The translations under genes were made by a program, and so were the position numbers. Under the pieces are notes generated by a model. That model made no database searches, was not told the DNA's origin, and saw only the letters and a list, made by a program, of their open reading frames with translations. This document shows, one piece after another, positions 57,152-64,000 of a stretch of 64,000 nucleotides of DNA (its first letter is position 1; each line of letters starts with the position of its first letter). The DNA is from Gambelia wislizenii (taxonomy: Eukaryota; Chordata; Lepidosauria; Squamata; Crotaphytidae). The stretch lies in the NCBI GenBank assembly GCA_030847615.1, contig JAUMIR010000003.1, positions 287,736,265-287,800,264 on the forward strand, read 5' to 3'.

Positions 57152-58821
57152 GTATGTTGCTACCTTACATTCAAACCATATACATTGAACAGGGTCTAAC
57201 CATGCTGTGGTCTGTTTTGAATGAGCATTTAGATGGAACTATCTTTGGCAGAATGAAGTGTTTTTCTAAGCTTTCCACTTTTCTTCATAGTGGTTTCATG
57301 CTACTTCAAGTTCCACGTTTCCATCCTATGGAAACATGAAATTTCTGACTTGGAGTTCTTCCAGATTGATCTAAAGAAGCCTGAGCTCTCACAATATCCT
57401 CAAGTTTTGCCAATTGTTACTTCCATTGCCACTAATTCCATTCTTTTTGTGGCCAGTTAGTAGTGATTTCTTGGATCTGCATTAGGGCTCTTACAAGATG
57501 GTGGTTGTTTTTAACCAGAGTGTGGTTTACTGAGGTAATCTTCTAGTCTGAAAAGCAAATTTGGTTCTCTCTTAATTTTTTTTTTAAAAAAATCTTAGAG
57601 TTATGGTGTTATAGTGCAAATGCTTCATTTCACTGATGCATTGATGGACTATGACTCTTGGAGGGCGGAATTTAAAAGGAGAAGATGATACTTTTCTTTG
57701 TTCCTACCTTGTCTCAAAATGGAAAAACAAATCTACCTGCTTGAGTATGGGAATAAAATGTTGCAGCCAGTGCTGGAAATTGCCAGAAAATAGTCCAGGA
57801 CAACAGAAGCATCATTTGAATATATATATATTTTTAAAAAATCAAAGAACTACAGCAACAAATATGACAACTTTCAGTAAGGTTCTGACATGTTTGGAAG
57901 GGTCTTTGGTGAGGCACTTACAATTCTGTGCCTAACAGCTTTAATGCTGTAGGGTTTTTGTGGAGGTAGCAGCTAATTGTAAGTCCCTCACCAAACTACA
58001 AATCTTAAGATTCTGTCAAACAGAGCCATGGCAGTTAAAGTTACTGATAGTTCAGTGTGGATACACCCCGGGATACAGTTAATATGGGAACTCTTCCCTG
58101 CTCCTTTCAGAGGTTAAAATTCTTTCAGTATTTTTAATTGTCACCATACACATCTTCTGCTGGTTGTGTATCATAGCATTTTCCAAGGACATGGAAAGGG
58201 TTTTTTGTTTGTTTGTTTTGGTTTTGTTTGGCAGGGCAGAAGTAAACCTGCAACTCCCAGAATCAACCAAAAGAGGGATACTAAGAGTTATAGTCCAAAA
58301 TTAACTTTCAAATTCTGCAGACATGTTTGTGTCTGCACCTTTTTTGTTTAGTGTTTTGATATCTAATCTGCCCTTCAATAAATTAATCAGGAAGACTTAC
58401 TGTTGAAACACAGTAAAATATGTGAAGGCACAATAAGATAATGAATCTATTAATAGAAGATAAACCCAGCAAATCTGTAAAAGCAGCATGAAAGTAATAT
58501 ACGCATTGAAATCATCAAAAAGCTGCTGCGTTTGAGGTATGGAGTTAATTCTACCTCATTTCATAAGGTTAATGTGGATGTCCTAGAACTTGAGTATTCT
58601 TCTTACAACTTAAGCTCAAAGATTTCCCTATGTATATGGTCCAAGGATGTCAGTGCTTAGCCAGTGAAATGCCTCAGGTTTCAGTATAGACAGACAGATG
58701 CGAAGAAAGAGGCAGGAGGAATTAGAAAACGGGGATACAAATGCTGGTAAATTTGAGTTATGAATTTCTTTTTTAGGTTTGATGTATTGTCTTTTATAAC
58801 ACATTATGATCCATATTTTAG
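57152..58821. other. ADAMTS5: ADAMTS5 intron 4 (1.7 kb)
   Basis: GT at 57152, AG at 58820–58821. A MITE fragment with CTCACCAAACTACAAATCTT and CATGGCAGTTAAAGTTACTG lies at about 57925–58070. Nothing else recognised. Confidence 0.85.
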
Positions 58822-59005
58822 GCTTCAAACCATGGGAATTGGGGATCCTGGGGGCCATGGGGCCAGTGCTCTCGTACGTGTGGTGGTGGTGTTCAGTTTG
58901 CCTATCGTCACTGCAATAACCCAGCACCTAGAAACAATGGTCGGTATTGCACTGGAAAGAGGGCCATCTATCGTTCCTGTAATGTTGTGCCCTGCTCTGC
59001 CAATG
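58822..59005 (+). CDS. ADAMTS5: ADAMTS5 exon 5: central thrombospondin type-1 repeat
   Basis: Reads [20 protein letters not shown], the W-x-x-W-x-x-W start of a TSP1 repeat. Six cysteines (GQC, RTC, RHC, RYC, RSC, VPC) match the six-Cys TSP1 fold. The tryptophan run is a usual site for C-mannosylation and the CSRTCG a usual site for O-fucosylation in this family. The repeat helps binding to matrix glycans. 184 bp, phase 0 in, phase 1 out, donor GTATGT at 59006. Acceptor ATATTTTAG. Confidence 0.95.
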
Positions 59006-59897
59006 GTATGTTTCCATAGATCAAAAGTGATAACGTTACCAAGCATTTTTTTCCTTTTCAAATGCTATACAGATTGTTATCTCTTGCTCTCCCTTAGGTT
59101 GGGCAGAAGATAGAGCTGGAACTACTGGGAAATCCCTATGCCATTACAGCAAAGATCTCTGTCTCTCTCTCTCTCTCTTTCTCAAAAATGTTTTAACAAC
59201 AGCAACAACAAAATGAGTGTCCCTAAATTATACAACTACAATGAAGAAAGTTAGGGATACACAGGAGTGCATTTTTGTGCGGAAGCTGGGAGCTTCGATA
59301 TCAGTGAACCAGTGAATCCATTCTGCCCTTAGTCTGAACCTTAAAGGAACTATCCAAAGTGCTGAACCCTATCCTGAAAATATGTTCTGAACCTTGAATA
59401 GCTTATTTATAAATCAGACTAAAACTGGATTAGATTTACTGCTCCACAACATTGGACCCATCACTGTCCACAGCTCTTACAACCCTCACACACAAACACA
59501 TAGAGTGCATCAACTTGCCCAAAATACTCACTCCCTACGGAGTGTATGATCCCTTCAGCCCACCAGACAGCTGTTGGACAAATTTGAAGTTGGCAATACC
59601 TGCTTGAGCTATGTAGAAGGCATCCAAGTTCTAGGTGGCTCATGCCCACTACCAGAAGTGTCCCATGTAGATCACTGTGGGCTGACACAATGGAACATCA
59701 TTAGTGTTTTTGTGAAGGGATTTTTATAGTTGAATTGTATATGATCTGTAGACCTTGCATTGTTTGTCTCTTGACAAGTGATCTTCCAACACTGGGATTT
59801 GGTATTAAAATAGTGCACACCAACAGAATATGTCTGTTGTCATTGGCACTGAGAGAATACGTTCATGAAAAGTAATGAACCAATTATCTTTCTTCAG
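59006..59897. other. ADAMTS5: ADAMTS5 intron 5 (0.9 kb)
   Basis: GT at 59006, acceptor TCTTTCTTCAG ending at 59897. A CT-repeat run lies at 59155–59184. No other feature. Confidence 0.85.
59155..59184. repeat. (CT)n microsatellite
   Basis: CT-repeat run with two interruptions inside intron 5. Confidence 0.85.
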
Positions 59898-60073
59898 CTA
59901 AAGCCTTTCGGCAGGAACAGTGTGAAGCAAGGAATGGCTACCAATCGGATGCAAAAGGTGTCAAAACCTTTGTAGAATGGGTCCCCAAGTATGCAGGAGT
60001 GCTCCCAGGTGATGTTTGCAAACTCACTTGTCGAGCCAAAGGCACCGGCTACTATGTAGTTTTCTCTCAAAAG
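59898..60073 (+). CDS. ADAMTS5: ADAMTS5 exon 6: cysteine-rich domain, first part
   Basis: Reads KAFRQEQCEARNGYQSDAKG, then TFVEWVPKYAGVLPGDVC and LTCRAKGTGYYVVFSQK. Three cysteines of the ten-Cys domain are here (EQC, DVC, LTC). In ADAMTS proteases this domain and the following spacer carry substrate-binding exosites and matrix anchoring. 176 bp, phase 1 in, phase 0 out, donor GTAAAA at 60074, a weaker but standard GT donor. Confidence 0.95.
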
Positions 60074-61061
60074 GTAAAAGTTGTTTCTGTAATTGCTTAT
60101 CCATCATAGTCCTCTGTATAGCAAGGATACCCATGGTGAGGGAATGGAGAAGAACTGTGGGGTTTCATTTTAAATATGAAGGTTAATGGATTTCCAGTTC
60201 ATATAATTATCCTAATTTCCATTTTTCTAATTAATCTTATGAAATGAAAATCAATTAGTCTTCTGTTTTTGCACAAAATTCTCTAAATTTTGTAATATAG
60301 AAGGTGTGCAAAAGGTTACATTAGAGAAAATGTCATTCATTAGGGAACACAGCATACAAGGAGTCATATATTGGGGGAGCTCTTGGTAAACATGTATATA
60401 AGAGAAACTGAGTACAAAATGTGTACAAATATTTGTATAGACTTAAAATTTACACTCACAAGCTGATGTATAAATGGTACAGAATACACTTGTACTTTCT
60501 ATCTACAGTGCTATATGTATCTGGTGCAATCACACAATGCACTGTGACTGGAACCTGCTGTAAAAAGTGGCTAAACCTTTGGTAGTTGTCATATCCTGCC
60601 CATTACTGCCAAAGCTTTTCTTACATTATAAGGGTCAATATTACTGGCAAGAGTGGCAACATATCAACAGTGGTAGGCATATCTTCACTCATGACACTTT
60701 TTTTATACCATACATTTTGACAAATAACACTATGACTATAATTCTGAAGATTCTTCAAAAATTTGTCACCCATGTGTAGATGAAGACAAGAGAGGAACGT
60801 TTTAGTGTTTGGTAAACTGATAGGTTTAACCCAATGTGGATCGTGTCAAGTGTCTTACACTAACACTCCATGATAATATAGGGGATAATGACAGCTGTAG
60901 CCCACAGTAGCTGGTCTAAATGCAGAAGATTGAAGTCCACCATCAATGCTTGGATATGTACCAGCAGTAAAAAAAAAGTATATAAGAATGTTCACTAATG
61001 TATCACACAAAAATAAATCCTCAGATTCCAGTTTTTAACCAACACTAACTTTATTTAACAG
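60074..61061. other. ADAMTS5: ADAMTS5 intron 6 (1.0 kb)
   Basis: GT at 60074, acceptor TTATTTAACAG ending at 61061. No gene or clear repeat; a possible MITE remnant near 60890–60950. Confidence 0.85.
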
Positions 61062-61237
61062 GTAACTGATGGAACAGAATGTAGACCATATAGTAATTCT
61101 GTCTGTGTCCGTGGCAAATGTGTAAGAACAGGATGTGATGGCATTATAGGCTCAAAGCTCCAGTACGATAAATGTGGAATCTGTGGTGGAGACAATTCTA
61201 GCTGCACAAAAATTATGGGAACATATAATAAAAAGAG
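61062..61237 (+). CDS. ADAMTS5: ADAMTS5 exon 7: cysteine-rich domain, second part
   Basis: Reads [20 protein letters not shown], then [20 protein letters not shown] and [17 protein letters not shown]. Seven cysteines bring the domain to ten. The [11 protein letters not shown] block is a signature at the end of this domain throughout the ADAMTS family. 176 bp, phase 0 in, phase 2 out, donor GTAAGA at 61238. The final exon (spacer and last TSP1 repeat) is not in the remaining 2.7 kb, so the gene continues to the right. Confidence 0.95.
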
Positions 61238-61269
61238 GTAAGAAGCCAAGAATATAATCATAGTCATTA

Positions 61270-61492
61270 CAGTCAGTCCTCCATATCCATGGAGTCTGGA
61301 TCCATAGATTCAACCATCTACAGGTTGAAAATATTATTTTTAATTCCAAAAAGCAAACCTTTATTTTGTTATTTTATATAGGTGACATCATTTTACTGTG
61401 CCGTTGTATATAATGGGAAGTAAGCATCCACAGATTTTGGTATCCATGGTGGTTCCTGGAACCAACCCCCAGTGGATATCAAAACCCCACTG
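61270..61492. mobile_element. TA-flanked Tigger/MER2-like MITE
   Basis: CAGTCAGTCCTCCATATCCA at the left with GATTCAACCATCTACAGGTT. The right end has GGTTCCTGGAACCAACCCCC and CCCCACTG. TA at 61268–61269 and 61493–61494. It inserted 33 bases after the exon 7 donor. Confidence 0.72.
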
Positions 61493-61509
61493 TATTATAC
61501 AACCAGAAT

Positions 61510-61975
61510 TATTGACTGTTGTTTGAACAGAACAGCTGGATGCTGTTTAAACACTATAAGCAGAATAGTTTATGAGCCGGCCTGTGTGTTACTGTCTGGA
61601 GGAGCACTTTCTTTTTATCCCACCACTGTCACAGGTGCATTTAGTGAGGGCGCAAGAGAGGGCCTTCTCAATGGCTACTCCTAGGCCTTTTGTTGGAAAG
61701 CAAATACCTTTTGATTTCAACAGGCCTTCACCTTTTTGTTGGATTTGCAGAAGGGTTTTTTATGCAGTGTGCTAGTCTTTGATCTTTATGTTTTAGACAT
61801 GTTTTTAAACCTTTTAAAATTAATGTTTAAATTAATTTAATAATAATGTCTGTTTAATGGTTTTTTATAATTTTGTACTGTATGTTGTTTTAGTTGTTTT
61901 TAGTTGTGGACTATAAGCTACCTTGGGGCCCATATTGGGAGAAAAGTGGGATATAAATTATTTTTTTAAATTACT
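61510..61975 (+). mobile_element. L2-type LINE 3' end
   Basis: Broken ORF2 end (AQERAFSMATPRPF, as in L2 RAFSVAAPRLWN), a T-rich segment, then ATAAGCTACCTTGGGGCCCA and AGAAAAGTGGGATATAAATT, the L2 terminus. Confidence 0.7.
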
Positions 61976-61979
61976 TTTA

Positions 61980-62440
61980 TTTATTTTATACTATAAGATC
62001 ATCCCTGATCCCCCCCCCTCAATAGAGGTATCCAAAATTAATTTTTGAGTACGTTACACAGCCATAATACAAAAATAAAAGTAATCAAAAGTGTTTGTTT
62101 ACACAGTCAACCTAAAAGACTTGAATGTCTTTGGACATTCTTTGCTATCTTTCCCCCACATATATATTCAACAACAACAAAATTCCAGGTCACAGTAAAA
62201 ATGTGCTTTTCTTTATTTCCTTTGGCTATTTGAAGTTTGTTACTTATTTTTTCAATCCAAACTAGTTGCCATACCTTACTATACTTTAGAGCTCTCCAAA
62301 ATTGAATAATGACCAATCTGGCAGCTACTAATAAATAACTAGTTAAAAGTTTGTGAGATGCCTTTTCATTATCTCCTTGAAAGAAACCCAGGAGGGCCAG
62401 TTCTGGTCTTTGTAAGATGCTGGTTACTGATATTATTTAT
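61980..62440 (-). mobile_element. L1-like LINE ORF2 C-terminus fragment
   Basis: Minus-strand reading gives LLVAARLVIIQFWRALKYSK and WQLVWIEKISNKLQIAKGNK. This resembles the region L1 ORF2 proteins show after RT (…AAR..IA..WK…W). It is short and the call is from recalled motifs. Confidence 0.5.
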
Positions 62441-62892
62441 TTCTTCAAAGATTCCATCCCAAAGGGATATAAATTAAATAAGTAAATTATGAACGAATAA
62501 ATACTGTTTAGGGTTTGGAGAAATAGATTTTAGATGGGTCAATTTATATGACAAATGCCCAGAGAAGAACACAATCATAGATTGTTGTGCAAATGCAAAT
62601 AAATATATGTACTACAAAAAGCACCGTATAGTTGTATGATAAAAGCTGCATATAAGCCAGTGAGAGCCTCCCCAGTACTGTGGTCCACCATGTTTATTAT
62701 ATGAGGAATCCTCAAATATCTGAGGGTGGCTTTTGTCATTTACCCAGAGGTTTTGAAAGTATGCAGGTAGGGATTGACGTGGTAGTTATCACCAAGTAAC
62801 TAATTGCTTGATTATATTTGGCATCCACTATATGCAACTTGAATCAAGGAGAACTGCTTCACACAATCAGTCACTGCTATGGAATCATTTAG

Positions 62893-63030
62893 ATCAGCCT
62901 TCCTCAACCTAGTGGCTTCCAGACATTTTGGAGTATAGCGCCTATAATCCCTGACAATTGGCCGTGTTGATTGGATCTTTAGGACTCATAGTCCAAAAGA
63001 TTGTTAAGGCATCTGGTTGGAGAAGGCTGC
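62893..63030. repeat. Small foldback MITE
   Basis: ATCAGCCTTCCTCAACCTAG at the left is mirrored by TCTGGTTGGAGAAGGCTGCT at the right. The inner CTTCCAGACATTTTGGAGTA mirrors a diverged TAGTCCAAAAGATTGTTAAG. Common in reptile DNA as a near-perfect palindrome of about 140 bp. Confidence 0.65.
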
Positions 63031-63047
63031 TCTAAATTGTTAGCAGA

Positions 63048-63048
<1 letters not shown>

Positions 63049-63101
<53 letters not shown>
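63049..63101. repeat. Compound (TA)n(GA)n microsatellite
   Basis: About 12 TA units followed directly by about 14 GA units. Confidence 0.92.
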
Positions 63102-63103
<2 letters not shown>

Positions 63104-63379
63104 GCTAGAGAAGTAATGTGAGTTTACTCTTGTTGCTATGGTTCATGCAGTCACTCAGGTGCTGGAATGGCATGATAAACTCCACTTTTTTTTAGTATCA
63201 GGGGATTTTTTTAGAAGAAATCATATGAGCCAGAAAAAATTAGGCATTCACATGGATCATGTGGTTGTCCAAGGTGGGGAATCTGCATGATGGAAGTAGC
63301 CGAGGAATTTTGCTATGGATCTGAACTGATCCCAAGACTTAGAAGCTCTTCCCTATCCTTTCCCATACAGTCACATGCA

Positions 63380-63560
63380 GTGGTTGTTCCTACTACTATT
63401 ACTACTACTTCCCTTTATTTATATCCTGCCTCTTTCCTAAGACTGGAAGTCAAGGTAGCTTACAAATTAAAATGTTTACAAATATAATTAAAAAAATAAA
63501 AGTAAACATTAAAATACAATTAAACTATTAACCCTATCAAAACAATTTAAAACATATATT
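63380..63560 (-). repeat. L2-type LINE 3' remnant
   Basis: TTTATTTATATCCTGCCTCT, AAGTCAAGGTAGCTTACAAA and A-rich continuation, as at 46020–46130 and 1030–1130. Positions beyond 63560 to the window edge show no recognised element. Confidence 0.5.
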
Positions 63561-64000
63561 TAGGGGAGCCACAGACACTTTTGAGAATCGATGAAAGCTA
63601 TTGAACCCCTTCCCAGATAAATACAATTGCAAATAAAGGGAAGGAAATGGAAGAAATAAACCCTTTTTTCAGCCAGGTTGCAGACCACCAGAAGCCCATG
63701 GACCCTAGATGACAAACTCCTGATCTAATTGAACAGCTTGTTCCATTAGAGCAGCTAACCTCCTGTGTTGTCAGACATTTCCAACCTTCAGACAGTATTA
63801 CTTTATTAGAGACATAGATTCAATATATTTGGTGGTGGAAAGTCAAGAGGTCAGAGAAATTGGCAATACTCCTCTTAGTTGGATTTTTATCCAAGAGAGA
63901 ACAATTCCAGAGGTTGACAACTAACCACCAAAGGCTCTTTCGCAAGCCTGGCTTACAATATTTTCTAGTTATCATTTTATTTATTATTTAAATAAATAAA

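Larger units (their letters stand above)
23782..61237 (+). other. ADAMTS5: ADAMTS5 gene, partial (exons 2–7 of 8)
   Basis: Six exons of 133, 168, 284, 184, 176 and 176 bp with splice phases that connect without frame loss (0/1, 1/1, 1/0, 0/1, 1/0, 0/2). All introns are GT–AG. The product is a secreted zinc metalloprotease that cleaves aggrecan and versican in cartilage and other extracellular matrix. Introns 2 and 3 are large (21.7 and 11.1 kb), the others 0.8–1.7 kb. Exon 1 and exon 8 lie outside the window. I recognise ADAMTS5, rather than ADAMTS1, 4, 8 or 15, from near identity of recalled mammalian ADAMTS5 wording in every exon. No premature stop was found. Confidence 0.95.
61238..64000. 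other. ADAMTS5: ADAMTS5 intron 7, partial
   Basis: Starts at the GT donor and runs off the window. Holds a MITE, L2 and L1-like LINE fragments, a small foldback, a TA/GA microsatellite and another L2-type tail, listed separately. No spacer-domain exon was found. Confidence 0.8.

Overview
The window looks like nuclear DNA from a squamate reptile, probably a lizard. The evidence is a split vertebrate gene with GT–AG introns set in repeats typical of lizard genomes: CR1 and L2 LINEs, tRNA-derived SINEs with ACA-rich tails, a DIRS retrotransposon, a Penelope-like element, and hAT- and Tc1/mariner-type MITEs. The species call is inference from repeat content and was not tested by search. No bacterial, organellar or RNA gene is supported.

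The only host gene I can support is ADAMTS5 (aggrecanase-2), on the + strand. Six exons, numbered 2–7 after the eight-exon mammalian gene, lie at 23782–23914, 45641–45808, 56868–57151, 58822–59005, 59898–60073 and 61062–61237. Splice phases are compatible throughout. Together they encode the C-terminal part of the metalloprotease domain (zinc motif HEIGHLLGLSHD, split by a 21.7-kb intron), the disintegrin-like domain, the central thrombospondin repeat and the cysteine-rich domain. Exon 1 (signal peptide, prodomain, first part of the protease) and exon 8 (spacer and last thrombospondin repeat) are not in the window. Positions 1–23781 are therefore most likely intron 1.

From 4.4 to 20.3 kb the window is a nest of mobile elements. 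First comes a full-length but dead 3.6-kb APE-type LINE with a 17-bp target-site duplication. A second, inverted and 5'-truncated copy of that LINE is split by a 2.06-kb TA-flanked MITE whose core is an array of about 27 GC-rich palindromes. Next to it is a 6.4-kb DIRS element on the - strand with inverted terminal repeats, an internal complementary region, gag, RT–RNase H and an apparently intact tyrosine recombinase. A foldback repeat abuts the far end of the DIRS element.

From 20 to 64 kb, introns 1–7 hold scattered LINE ends, SINEs, foldback elements, simple repeats and several MITEs with recognisable target duplications. Two more members of the palindrome-core MITE family are at 28.0 and 32.1 kb. 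The host gene and the mobile elements show no sign of working together. The most interesting structures are the palindrome-core MITE family and the complete DIRS architecture.
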